A DNA stretch of 12,381 nucleotides from Bacteroidales bacterium (GTDB lineage: Bacteria > Bacteroidota > Bacteroidia > Bacteroidales > DYOH01). Under the pieces are notes generated by a model. That model did no database searches. It was not told the DNA's origin and saw only the letters and a list, made by a program, of their open reading frames with translations. Every line of letters starts with the position of its first letter. The first letter of the stretch is position 1. Where the stretch lies: contig DAOVUO010000029.1 in assembly GCA_030632545.1 (NCBI GenBank), forward strand, positions 1 through 12,381. Reading direction: 5' to 3'. Positions 1-7,333 of the stretch are shown here, in pieces. Both the position numbers and the translations under genes were made by a program.

Positions 1-890
1 ATAATTACAAAAACAAGTAATATAAATCCTAATAAAGGCAATATTTGGTCAAAAAAACCGAAATCGAGATGAGTAACTATGCCTATAAATAAACCAAATA
101 ATATCCCCAAAAGTGGCCCAACATAAGGAATAACGTTAATTAGCCCTGCAAAAATTCCAATTATTAAAGCATTTTTAAATTCAAGTCCAACCAAACTCAT
201 TCCCAGAGTCACAAATGTCATTATTAGTAATACTTCAATGCTTATTCCAATAAAATATCTCGAAAGAAGCTTTTTAATTGAGCTTATAGAATGAATTGTT
301 TTCTCCTCATATTTTGGCGGAATAAAAGTAAAAAGCATTCGAGAAAACAAGTCCTCTTCCTTTAAAAAGAAAAAAGTGATAAAAGAAATAGAAAAAACAG
401 CAACAAAAATATTTCCAAAAACACCTGTAATTAAAGCCAAAACAGTCGACAAATCAGACAGATCAATAAAAGTAACAATTTTTTGAGCAATGTAACTATC
501 TATTGCTATTTGATTAGGATTTTCTATTAAATGATATTTTGCTATCCAAGTTTCAAGTTGTCCGATTGGTTCTTGTAAATTATTTATTACATTTTGAACG
601 TCTATCTCACCCAATTCCTGTGCCTGTTGCATTATAACTGGAATCAAAATAACAAAAGCAAAAACAATAATTACCCAGGTAGCTAGAACAGTAATACCAG
701 CCACAACTGACCGAGGAAACTTAAATTTTTTTATTTTTCTCTTGCTAAAGAAGTCAACAATAGGATCACCAATTAGTGATAAAACCCAAGATATCACAAT
801 ATAAGCAATAATGCTTCTAAGGTACCATACTAAAAAAAGAAGAAGTCCTATACCCAGAAAAATCAATAAATAACGTAACCATTGTACCAT
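1..890 (-). CDS. AI-2E family transporter (PerM-like), C-terminus cut by window edge
   Basis: An uninterrupted minus-strand frame starts at ATG 890-888 and runs off the left edge after 296 codons. The product is a multi-pass inner-membrane protein: hydrophobic stretches lie at about residues 5-45, 65-90, 155-180, 210-235 and 240-296, with a hydrophilic segment at about 90-150 rich in E, Q and N. This is the usual layout of the AI-2E/PerM (UPF0118) family. The diagnostic motif is FAGLINVIPYVGPLLG (residues 247-262), which matches the family's conserved N-x-I-P-Y-x-G-P segment. Family members are about 340-380 residues, so some 50-80 residues are missing. Members have been linked to autoinducer-2 export or to sodium/proton antiport; the substrate here cannot be told. 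An in-frame TAA 33 bp upstream leaves this ATG as the natural start. The gene is divergent from the helicase and has its own promoter. Confidence 0.88.
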   Translation of the reverse strand, partial: MVQWLRYLLIFLGIGLLLFLVWYLRSIIAYIVISWVLSLIGDPIVDFFSKRKIKKFKFPRSVVAGITVLATWVIIVFAFVILIPVIMQQAQELGEIDVQNVINNLQEPIGQLETWIAKYHLIENPNQIAIDSYIAQKIVTFIDLSDLSTVLALITGVFGNIFVAVFSISFITFFFLKEEDLFSRMLFTFIPPKYEEKTIHSISSIKKLLSRYFIGISIEVLLIMTFVTLGMSLVGLEFKNALIIGIFAGLINVIPYVGPLLGILFGLFIGIVTHLDFGFFDQILPLLGFILLVFVI

Positions 891-979
891 AATTCTAAAT
901 ATTGTGTACGGTGATAGGAATTAACCTACTCAAGAATAATCTCAAATTTCCAAGTTTTACTTTTTTATTCAAGTTTCCA

Positions 980-1011
980 CAAATCTAAATGCTAAATTTC
1001 TGTTATACAAA
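980..1011 (-). promoter_or_regulatory. Promoter for the AI-2E family gene
   Basis: Read on the minus strand, TTTG (1011-1008) is followed after 20 bp by TAGATTTG (987-980). This fits the Bacteroidota sigma-A consensus TTTG-N19/20-TAnnTTTG. Transcription would begin near 972-975, giving a leader of about 80 nt before the ATG at 890. The site is predicted from pattern only. Confidence 0.6.
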
Positions 1012-1031
1012 ATTTAAATCATAAAATTTGT

Positions 1032-1062
1032 TTTCGTCATTGAATGAATTAAGCTACTTTTG
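1032..1062 (+). promoter_or_regulatory. Promoter for the DEAD-box helicase
   Basis: A perfect -7 element TACTTTTG lies at 1055-1062, with TTTC (three of four matches to TTTG) at 1032-1035 and a 19-bp spacer. Transcription would start around 1068-1070, only about 15 nt before ATG 1085. A TTG at 1028 that would extend the reading frame upstream lies inside or before the promoter, so it cannot be on this transcript. The site therefore decides the gene start. Confidence 0.6.
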
Positions 1063-1084
1063 CCCCAATTTTAAATATGTTATA

Positions 1085-2728
1085 ATGAAAACATTTCACG
1101 AGCTTGGTTTAGAAGCTGAAATATTGAATGTCCTCGACGAAATAAAATTTGTCAATCCTACACCTATCCAAGAACAAGCAATTCCTTTTCTTTTGGAATC
1201 AAATAGCAATTTAATTGCCAGTGCTCAAACAGGAACAGGCAAAACTGCTGCATTTGGTTTACCTATAATTCAAAAAATTGACAGTAATATAAATCAAATA
1301 CAAGCATTAATATTATCGCCAACTAGAGAATTGGCTTTACAGATTGCAAAAGATATTACAGTTTATTCAAAATATGAGAAAAAGCTTAAAACAGTTACAG
1401 TTTATGGTGGTGCAAGCATAGATACTCAAATAAGAGAATTATCGCGTGGTGCACATATTGTAGTAGGAACACCCGGCAGAGTTTTGGATTTAATTAAGCG
1501 CAAAAGACTAATTGTTGGCAAACTTCGCTTTTTAGTTCTTGACGAAGCAGACGAAATGCTAAATATGGGATTTAAAGACGAGCTAGATGCAATACTTGCA
1601 GGAACTCCCGACAATAAGCAAAACTTACTATTTTCAGCAACAATGCCGCCTGAAATGGAACGAATTGCCAAAAAATACATTTCTGACGCTCACAGAATTT
1701 CTGTAGCCAAGCAAAATATAGGTGCTTCAACAGTAAAGCATCAATACTATATTGTGCAGGCAAGAGACAGATACAAAGCAATAAAACGACTAGTTGACTA
1801 CAATACAGATATTTACGGAATTGTTTTTTGTCGTACTAGAATGGAAACAAAGGAGGTAGCAGACAAACTTATGGCAGATGGCTATAATGCAGATGCTCTC
1901 CATGGTGATTTATCCCAAGCTCAAAGAGATTATGTAATGGGACGTTTTCGTAAAAAACAAATCCAATTACTTGTTGCTACAGACGTTGCTGCCAGAGGAT
2001 TAGATGTTGATAACTTATCTCACATTATTAACTATAACCTCCCTGATGATTCCGAAATTTATATCCACAGAAGTGGAAGAACTGGAAGAGCTGGAAAAGA
2101 AGGTATTTCTATTTCGATTATGCACCTTCGTGAAAATTCAAAGCTTAGGTCTATTGAAAAAATGGTAGGCAAACGGTTTGAGAAAAAAGAAGTTCCTCAA
2201 GGATCAGAAATATGTGAGCGTCAATTATTTCATTTAATCAATAAAATGCAAAATGTTGATATTGAACACGAAAGAATTGCGCCATTTTTACCTGCAATTT
2301 ACAAAAAGCTTGAGCATCTTTCAAAAGAGGAAATAATACAAGGCTTTGTATCAATGGAATTTAATCGTTTCTTAGATTATTACAAAAATGCTCAAGACCT
2401 TAATGTATCTGGCAGACCAGAAAAAGGAAAAGAACCATTCCAAAGGAACAAAGGAAATCTTCAACGTTTTTATATTAATCTAGGAACAAAAGACAATGTT
2501 GGTGTTGGCGATTTATTATCGTTAGTTAGCAAAAATCTAAGAAATAGAGAGGCAAAAATTGGAAAGGTTGACTTATTAAAAACATTTAGTTTTTTTGAAG
2601 TAGACAAAAAATACACTGATAAAATATTAAGCTCGTTTAAAGGCAAAGAATTTAATGGCAGAGAAATTTTTGTACAGAAAGCTGAAAATAATGAGCCTAA
2701 AAGAAGGAATAAAAGAAGAAGTAGATAG
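1085..2728 (+). CDS. DEAD-box ATP-dependent RNA helicase with DbpA-type RNA-binding domain
   Basis: This 547-residue protein unwinds or remodels RNA using ATP, probably in ribosome assembly or cold-adapted RNA turnover (DeaD/CsdA/DbpA group). The motifs appear in order: Q motif around NPTPIQ (Gln29), Walker A AQTGTGKT (47-54), PTRELALQ, TPGR, DEAD (153-156), SAT (184-186), FCRT, TDVAARGLDV, and HRSGRTGR (328-335). Residues about 461-535 form a DbpA RNA-binding domain (RFYINLG...GVGDLL...F.FFEV, ending GREIFVQKA), followed by a basic tail rich in K and R. That domain targets 23S rRNA hairpin 92 in DbpA and YxiN; whether it does so here is inference. The region between about 370 and 455 looks like the usual linker/dimerisation segment. 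The start at MKTFHELGL fits homologues of this family, while the 19-codon upstream extension overlaps the promoter. It looks monocistronic, with a terminator downstream. Confidence 0.95.
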   Translation: MKTFHELGLEAEILNVLDEIKFVNPTPIQEQAIPFLLESNSNLIASAQTGTGKTAAFGLPIIQKIDSNINQIQALILSPTRELALQIAKDITVYSKYEKKLKTVTVYGGASIDTQIRELSRGAHIVVGTPGRVLDLIKRKRLIVGKLRFLVLDEADEMLNMGFKDELDAILAGTPDNKQNLLFSATMPPEMERIAKKYISDAHRISVAKQNIGASTVKHQYYIVQARDRYKAIKRLVDYNTDIYGIVFCRTRMETKEVADKLMADGYNADALHGDLSQAQRDYVMGRFRKKQIQLLVATDVAARGLDVDNLSHIINYNLPDDSEIYIHRSGRTGRAGKEGISISIMHLRENSKLRSIEKMVGKRFEKKEVPQGSEICERQLFHLINKMQNVDIEHERIAPFLPAIYKKLEHLSKEEIIQGFVSMEFNRFLDYYKNAQDLNVSGRPEKGKEPFQRNKGNLQRFYINLGTKDNVGVGDLLSLVSKNLRNREAKIGKVDLLKTFSFFEVDKKYTDKILSSFKGKEFNGREIFVQKAENNEPKRRNKRRSR

Positions 2729-2755
2729 TTTGCACTGATTATCACACGTTTAACT

Positions 2756-2816
2756 AAAAGTTATCAAGGTAAAGAGATGAAAAACAAGTCTTTTTGTTGA
2801 TAACTTTTTCTTTTTT
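2756..2816 (+). terminator. Rho-independent-type terminator after the helicase
   Basis: Perfect 12-bp inverted repeat: AAAAGTTATCAA (2756-2767) and TTGATAACTTTT (2797-2808), followed by a T-rich run (2809-2816). The loop is long (29 nt) and can itself form a small A5/T5 hairpin. The stem is AT-rich, which is normal in this genome. It lies 27 bp after the helicase stop and before the parC promoter. Confidence 0.65.
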
Positions 2817-2840
2817 ATGCTAAAATTATAAAAAAGGGTG

Positions 2841-2871
2841 TTTGATTACTAGTGTTTATTGATTAAATTTG
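2841..2871 (+). promoter_or_regulatory. Promoter for parC-aroK
   Basis: TTTG (2841-2844), a 19-bp spacer and TAAATTTG (2864-2871) give a full match to the Bacteroidota promoter pattern. The spacing is identical to that of the mreB promoter in this window. The start point would be about 2877, leaving a leader of about 20 nt before the GTG start at 2897. Confidence 0.7.
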
Positions 2872-2896
2872 GCTCGAATTTAAAGCATTAAATAAA

Positions 2897-5509
2897 GTGT
2901 CCGAAGATATCAATAAAGAAGAAACTCAAAATCCGGAAGAAAATATAATTAATAATAATCTGAGTGAGCTGGTTCGTCTCCCTGGCATGTATAAAACATG
3001 GTTTCTCGATTATGCCTCCTATGTAATCTTAGAACGTGCTATTCCTCACGTAGATGACGGGTTAAAACCTGTCCAAAGAAGAATATTACATGCGATGAAA
3101 CGTATGGATGATGGTAGATACAACAAAGTAGCCAATATTATTGGTTTTACAATGCAATATCATCCTCACGGCGATGCCTCTATTGGAGATGCACTAATTC
3201 AAATTGGACAAAAAGAATTGCTCATTGACATGCAAGGTAACTGGGGAAATATACTTACAGGCGATAGAGCTGCTGCACCACGTTATATTGAAGCTCGCCT
3301 ATCTAAATTTGCCTTAGAAGTAGTTTTTAATCCAAAAACTACTGATTGGAAACTTTCTTACGATGGTAGAAATAAAGAACCATTACACTTACCAATGAAG
3401 TTTCCTCTATTATTAGCGCAAGGCTCAGAAGGTATTGCCGTTGGATTGGCTTCAAAAATATTACCTCATAATTTTATCGAACTTATTGATGCCTCAATTG
3501 CCCATCTAAAAGACCGTGATTTTGACTTAATTCCAGACTTTCCCACTGGTGGATATATGGATGCATCGAGGTATAATGAGGGAATACGTGGTGGAAAAAT
3601 CAGAGTAAGAGCAAAAATTGAAAAGATAGATAAAAAAACACTTGTTATACATGAAATACCTTTCGGAAAAACAACATCATCGCTTATAGATTCAATAATT
3701 ACAGCTACTGACAAAGGAAAAATTAAAATTAAAAAAATTGATGATAATACCGCTGCCGATGTTGAGATTCTAATTCAACTAACACCAGGAATATCACCTG
3801 ATCAAACAATAGATGCACTTTATGCTTTTACTGATTGTGAAGTTTCAATATCTCCAAATTCAGCAATTATTGAAAACAATAAACCTGCCTTTTTAGGTGT
3901 AAAAAACATACTTAAAAAAAACACAGACAGTACACTTCGCTTACTCAAACTTGAGCTTATTATCCGCATGGATGAGCTTGATGCAGATTGGCATCTTTCT
4001 TCTTTAGAGAAAATATTTATAGAAAACCGCATTTATATCACAATTGAAGAATGCGAAACTTTTGATGAAATTGTTGAAACTATTGACAAAGGACTTAGTC
4101 CGTTTAAAAAACTTCTTCGTGATGAAATAACTCGTGAGGATATTATTAAATTAACCGAAATAAAAATAAAAAGAATTGCGCGTTACGATGCATTTAAGGC
4201 CGACAAACACCTTGATGCTATTGAAGAGGAAATGAAAAAAGTGCAGTATAATCTTGATAATATAATTGATTATACAATAAATTATTTCAAAGAGATTAAA
4301 AGAAAATACAGCAAAGGGAAAGAAAGAAAAACAGAAATCAGAAATTTTGACATTATTGAAGCCGCTCAAGTAGTTGCAAATAACGAAAAATTATATGTAA
4401 ACCGTACTGAAGGGTTTATTGGCTACGGATTAAAAAAAGACGAATTTATACAAGAATGCTCAGATATTGACGATATTATTGTATTTCGTAAGGATGGAAA
4501 ATTTTTAGTAGCAAAAATTTCTGACAAAGCATTTGTTGGCAAAAACATTATTCATGTAGCTATTTTCAGGAAAAATGATGAAAGAACCATTTATAATATG
4601 GTTTATCTTGATAGCAAAACGGGAAATTCAATGATAAAACGATTTAATGTTACCAGCATTACCCGCGACCGTGAATATGATTTAACAAAAGGTAACCAAA
4701 ACTCTAAAGTTCTTTATTTTTCCGTCAATCCTAATGGTGAGGCAGAAAAAATTAAAGTTACACTTAAGCCTAAACCTAGATTGAGAAATATAAGATTTGA
4801 TTTTGATTTTTCTACTGCTGAAATCCGTGGAAGAAGCTCAATGGGCAATATCTTTTCTCGACATGCAGTACATAAAATAGAATTATCGCAAAAAGGGGAA
4901 TCAACTTTAGGCGGTCTCGCAATTTGGTTCGACAAAGACGTATTGCGTTTAAATACTGAAGAAAGAGGCTTGTACTTGGGCGAATTTAATGGTAGCGATA
5001 AAATATTAGCAGTATGTAATGACGGAAACTTTAGGGTATTTAATTTTAATATAAATCACCATTTTGAAGACAAAGTACTTCTAATTGAAAAATTTGAAGA
5101 GAACAAATTATTTACCGCAGTATTTATGGATGCCGATCAAAATTATTTCTATGTAAAAAGATTCAAATTTGAAGCAATTAGTAAAAACTCAAGTTTCATT
5201 GGCGAAAATGAGAAATCAAAATTAATTTGCTTAAGCTCTCATAAATACCCAAGAATTGAGGTCAAATTTGGTGGGCAAAATAAAGACAGAGCAAGTGAAA
5301 CACTTAGCTTACACGATTTTATTGGCGAAAAAAGTTTTAAAGCAAGAGGAAAAAGACTATCTACCTATCATATTAGTAAAATAGTGGAAATTGAGCCAAT
5401 AATTAAAGATGAAGAATTAGAGGAAATGAAAAATTTGAATCAAGATGTTGATTTTGAAATCATTCCTAAAAGGGATGAAAATGCGGAACAAGGTTCTTTT
5501 AAGCTATAA
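2897..5509 (+). CDS. parC: DNA topoisomerase IV subunit A (ParC)
   Basis: This 870-residue protein is the DNA breakage-reunion subunit of topoisomerase IV; with ParE it decatenates daughter chromosomes. The catalytic domain covers about residues 25-480: DDGLKPVQRR (53-62), the HPHGDASIGDA segment (89-99), and DRAAAPRYIEARL (123-135) with the active-site Tyr130. LPMKFPLLLAQGSEGIAVGL marks the Bacteroidota ParC type rather than GyrA, and no GyrA box is present. A helical, charged gate region lies at about 415-475, followed by a beta-pinwheel C-terminal domain at about 495-835 and an acidic tail. Translation begins at GTG 2897; no better in-frame start exists, and the acidic N-terminal stretch resembles relatives. 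The residue matching the quinolone-contact serine of E. coli ParC (Ser80) is Ala94, which I believe is normal for this clade. The stop overlaps the aroK start (TAATG), so the two are almost certainly cotranscribed and translationally coupled. Confidence 0.94.
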   Translation: MSEDINKEETQNPEENIINNNLSELVRLPGMYKTWFLDYASYVILERAIPHVDDGLKPVQRRILHAMKRMDDGRYNKVANIIGFTMQYHPHGDASIGDALIQIGQKELLIDMQGNWGNILTGDRAAAPRYIEARLSKFALEVVFNPKTTDWKLSYDGRNKEPLHLPMKFPLLLAQGSEGIAVGLASKILPHNFIELIDASIAHLKDRDFDLIPDFPTGGYMDASRYNEGIRGGKIRVRAKIEKIDKKTLVIHEIPFGKTTSSLIDSIITATDKGKIKIKKIDDNTAADVEILIQLTPGISPDQTIDALYAFTDCEVSISPNSAIIENNKPAFLGVKNILKKNTDSTLRLLKLELIIRMDELDADWHLSSLEKIFIENRIYITIEECETFDEIVETIDKGLSPFKKLLRDEITREDIIKLTEIKIKRIARYDAFKADKHLDAIEEEMKKVQYNLDNIIDYTINYFKEIKRKYSKGKERKTEIRNFDIIEAAQVVANNEKLYVNRTEGFIGYGLKKDEFIQECSDIDDIIVFRKDGKFLVAKISDKAFVGKNIIHVAIFRKNDERTIYNMVYLDSKTGNSMIKRFNVTSITRDREYDLTKGNQNSKVLYFSVNPNGEAEKIKVTLKPKPRLRNIRFDFDFSTAEIRGRSSMGNIFSRHAVHKIELSQKGESTLGGLAIWFDKDVLRLNTEERGLYLGEFNGSDKILAVCNDGNFRVFNFNINHHFEDKVLLIEKFEENKLFTAVFMDADQNYFYVKRFKFEAISKNSSFIGENEKSKLICLSSHKYPRIEVKFGGQNKDRASETLSLHDFIGEKSFKARGKRLSTYHISKIVEIEPIIKDEELEEMKNLNQDVDFEIIPKRDENAEQGSFKL

Positions 5510-6021
5510 TGAGCAAAAATATATACATAATAGGATTTATGGCCAGTGGGAAAACCATGTATGGGCAAAAACTGGCCAAATACATCAATTATAATTTTAT
5601 CGACTTAGACAATTTTATTGAGAAAAAACACCAGCAGTCTATTGCTCAAATATTCACAGAAAAAGGTGAAGCTTATTTTAGGGAAATTGAAAAACAAGCT
5701 CTTGATAGCACTTTTGTTCTTAGTAAAACCGTAATTTCGCTCGGTGGAGGAACACCCTGTTTCTTTGAAAATCTAAACAGAATAAATCAACATGGTATCA
5801 GTATTTACTTTAAAGCAAATGCTGATATTTTATCATCACGACTAACTAAAAACAAGGGAAAACGTCCATTGATAGAGAAAAAGACACACGACGAAATAAA
5901 AGAATATGTGGATAAATTACTAGGAATCAGAGATGTTTTTTATAAGCAAGCTCAACTTACTTGTGATGCCACAAATATAAATATTCAAACACTAGCTAAA
6001 GCATTAGAGCCCTTACTTTAA
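5509..6021 (+). CDS. aroK: Shikimate kinase
   Basis: This 170-residue cytoplasmic enzyme phosphorylates shikimate at O3 with ATP, the fifth step of the chorismate pathway to aromatic amino acids. The family landmarks are visible: P-loop GFMASGKT (9-16), the Mg/shikimate-binding DLD (Asp32, Asp34), FREIE with Arg58, GGGTP (79-83), the LID region GKRPL with Arg119, and the adenine-side RDVFY (Arg141, Tyr145). The P-loop has Ala-Ser where many AroK proteins have Gly-Ser/Ala-Gly, but it still fits GxxxxGKT. Length is typical of the family. The ATG overlaps the parC stop by one base, so it depends on the parC promoter and perhaps on reinitiation. No functional link between the two enzymes is known; the pairing probably reflects operon history. 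Confidence 0.95.
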   Translation: MSKNIYIIGFMASGKTMYGQKLAKYINYNFIDLDNFIEKKHQQSIAQIFTEKGEAYFREIEKQALDSTFVLSKTVISLGGGTPCFFENLNRINQHGISIYFKANADILSSRLTKNKGKRPLIEKKTHDEIKEYVDKLLGIRDVFYKQAQLTCDATNINIQTLAKALEPLL

Positions 6022-6147
6022 TTTCTGAAAGTTTTGCGCTGTTTTCCACAACGTACTGTTTCCACTATTTTATATATCTCTACTTTACGAAGTTAAAACA
6101 AGCTCTGAAAAAAAATCGAGCCAAAATTTTAATCTTTCGGCATGAGC

Positions 6148-6209
6148 TAAGGGATTGTTCCGAAATAACTTGACAGTTTTAAACCAAGTTATTCCATCAC
6201 AATCCCTAA
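6148..6209. repeat. TAA-flanked palindromic element (MITE-like candidate)
   Basis: An imperfect palindrome fills 6150-6207. Outer arms AGGGATTGT (6150-6158) and ACAATCCCT (6199-6207) pair perfectly. A 5x5 internal mismatch separates them from inner arms AATAACTTG (6164-6172) and CAAGTTATT (6185-6193), which also pair perfectly. The apical loop is 12 nt. The element can be read as GGGATTGT...ACAATCCC bordered on both sides by TAA (6148-6150 and 6207-6209), as a short target duplication would look. No T-run follows, so it is a poor intrinsic terminator. It may be a tiny non-autonomous element, a dispersed palindromic repeat, or an RNA hairpin in the aroK 3' region; only a genome-wide copy count would tell. 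Confidence 0.5.
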
Positions 6210-6235
6210 ATACAATTTTTCAAAAAGGGATAATA

Positions 6236-6243
6236 TAAATTTG
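6236..6243 (+). promoter_or_regulatory. Possible -7 promoter element for the acyltransferase
   Basis: TAAATTTG at 6236-6243 matches TAnnTTTG, but there is no good TTTG at the expected distance upstream (only a T-run at 6216-6220). If used, transcription begins near 6250 and excludes a TTG at 6241 as start, favouring ATG 6268. Confidence 0.35.
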
Positions 6244-6267
6244 TATTTTTACACAAATTTAGAATTA

Positions 6268-7140
6268 ATGAAAAAATTCAATCACAAATTATTAAAAATC
6301 ACTATAAAAGCATTTAGCATGCTTCCGTTTTTCATTCTCGATATGTTTAGCTTTTTAAATTTTATTTTTATGCGCTATATTTTTAAGTATCGACTTAAAC
6401 TTATAAAGAAAAATATTCATCAATCATTTCCAGAAAAATCAAAAAAAGAAGTAAACAAAATTACCAATAAATTTTATCTGCATTTTAGCGACCTTATATT
6501 TGAATCTCTAAAAGTAGCGAGTTTTTCGGAGAAGCAATACAAAAAACATATCACTTACACTAATTCTGAGTACCTAGAACAATTTTATATAGAAAATAGA
6601 AATATTGTACTTTTAGCTGGGCATTTTGCTAACTGGGAATGGGTTAGTTCCTTGCCTATGTATACAAATTACCAACTTTTAGCAGTTTACAAGCCATTAA
6701 AAAATGCCTTTTGGAACTCATTTATAGTACAAACTCGCCAACGTTTTAATTCTATCGCAGTTCCAATGCGAAACACATTTAGGACTATTTTTGAGTTTAA
6801 AAACAACAATAAACTATTTATACTTGGATTAATAAGCGACCAATGTCCTCCTAAAAGAAAGGCGTTATGGTCAAGGTTTTTAGATAGAGATACTGCCTAT
6901 TTTTCTGGTCCAGAAAAAATTTCGAACAAACAAAATGCCGTTGTACTATATCTTTCAGTTTACAAAACAAAACGACACAAATACGAAGCAACATTTAAAA
7001 TGATAACCGATTCTCCTCAAAAAATGGCAGAAGGCGAAATCATCCAAAATTTTAGTAGCATACTAGAAAAAGATGTTCAACTCCAACCAGAACTATATAT
7101 GTGGTCGCATAATCGTTGGAAATACAAAAAAGAACATTAA
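6268..7140 (+). CDS. LpxL/HtrB-family lysophospholipid (lipid A) acyltransferase
   Basis: A protein of 290 residues from ATG 6268. The family transfers acyl chains onto lipid A precursors at the cytoplasmic face of the inner membrane. Evidence: an N-terminal hydrophobic, amphipathic anchor (about residues 9-40); a basic segment followed by KNIHQSFPEKS, typical of the family; the catalytic motif AGHFANWEW containing HX4E (His119, Glu124); and SDQCPP and SGPEK in the acceptor-loop region. The end, ELYMWSHNRWK, is the common QYxWxHxRWK signature of these enzymes. A TTG start nine codons upstream is possible but lies over the putative promoter. It stands alone, with gaps of over 190 bp on both sides, so its exact acceptor cannot be inferred. 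It could also act on another glyco- or amino-acyl lipid (ornithine/glycine lipids are common in this phylum), but the lipid A role is the best guess. Confidence 0.88.
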   Translation: MKKFNHKLLKITIKAFSMLPFFILDMFSFLNFIFMRYIFKYRLKLIKKNIHQSFPEKSKKEVNKITNKFYLHFSDLIFESLKVASFSEKQYKKHITYTNSEYLEQFYIENRNIVLLAGHFANWEWVSSLPMYTNYQLLAVYKPLKNAFWNSFIVQTRQRFNSIAVPMRNTFRTIFEFKNNNKLFILGLISDQCPPKRKALWSRFLDRDTAYFSGPEKISNKQNAVVLYLSVYKTKRHKYEATFKMITDSPQKMAEGEIIQNFSSILEKDVQLQPELYMWSHNRWKYKKEH

Positions 7141-7164
7141 TCAACACTTAGGTAAAGCTCTCGT

Positions 7165-7252
7165 TATTGTTAACTCCCGACTAAATTGAGAAGCAATTAC
7201 AAAAACACAGCAGCCTGCTCCAAACATCGGAGAGTCATTGTTAATAACAATA
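7165..7252 (+). other. Structured intergenic segment (multi-hairpin fold)
   Basis: A long-range stem can form between TATTGTTAACTCCCGA (7165-7180) and TCGGAGAGT (7227-7235) plus TAACAATA (7245-7252), with one 1-nt bulge and one 9-nt bulge. Inside it are two local hairpins: AATTG/CAATT (7184-7188 with 7194-7198) and AGCA/TGCT (7209-7212 with 7216-7219). The overall shape is a three-way junction. It lies after the acyltransferase stop and before the kinase promoter, with no T-run. It may be a 3' UTR structure, a small RNA or a remnant of a mobile element. AT-rich DNA makes some of this pairing cheap; the GC-bearing CCCGA/TCGG part is the more telling. Confidence 0.3.
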
Positions 7253-7276
7253 GTCAATAATTTAATTACAATTATT
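7237..7276. repeat. Two adjacent inverted repeats upstream of the kinase promoter
   Basis: ATTGTT-AAT-AACAAT (7237-7251) is a perfect 6-bp dyad with a 3-bp centre. Four bases further, AATAATT (7256-7262) and AATTATT (7270-7276) form a second perfect dyad. Both lie 30-70 bp before the predicted -7 element of the sensor kinase, where an operator would be expected. The first shares bases with the 3' arm of the larger fold at 7165-7252. Regulatory function is inference. Confidence 0.3.
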
Positions 7277-7308
7277 AAGCAATCAGTATTTAGTATATAT
7301 TATTTTAT

Positions 7309-7316
7309 TACATTTG
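7309..7316 (+). promoter_or_regulatory. Likely -7 promoter element for the sensor kinase operon
   Basis: TACATTTG (7309-7316) matches TAnnTTTG exactly and is 17 bp before ATG 7334. No convincing -33 TTTG is present at 19 bp (TTTA at 7289-7292 is 16 bp away), which would suit a promoter that needs an activator. Confidence 0.45.
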
Positions 7317-7333
7317 TTTCTCATTAAATATAC

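Noticed and set aside
1028..1084. TTG-initiated 19-codon extension of the helicase
   Set aside because: It overlaps a strong -7 promoter element (1055-1062) and is not part of the family's usual N-terminus; MKTFHELGL at 1085 is.
1850..1858. AAGGAGGTA, a perfect Shine-Dalgarno-like sequence
   Set aside because: It lies inside the helicase gene in the coding frame (KEV) and no separate gene starts after it; Bacteroidota rarely use such sites.
6039..6065. Imperfect direct repeat CTGTTTTCCAC / CTGTTTCCAC
   Set aside because: Only two short, unequal copies in a T-rich stretch; no array, no second flank and no nearby recombinase or CRISPR gene.
6098..6135. Weak hairpin TAAAA..GCTC / GAGC..TTTTA after aroK
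   Set aside because: Short interrupted stem with asymmetric internal loop and no T-run; not distinguishable from chance in such AT-rich sequence.
6241..6267. TTG-initiated 9-codon extension of the acyltransferase
   Set aside because: It overlaps a TAAATTTG element, uses a rare start and adds residues not typical of the family; ATG 6268 preferred.
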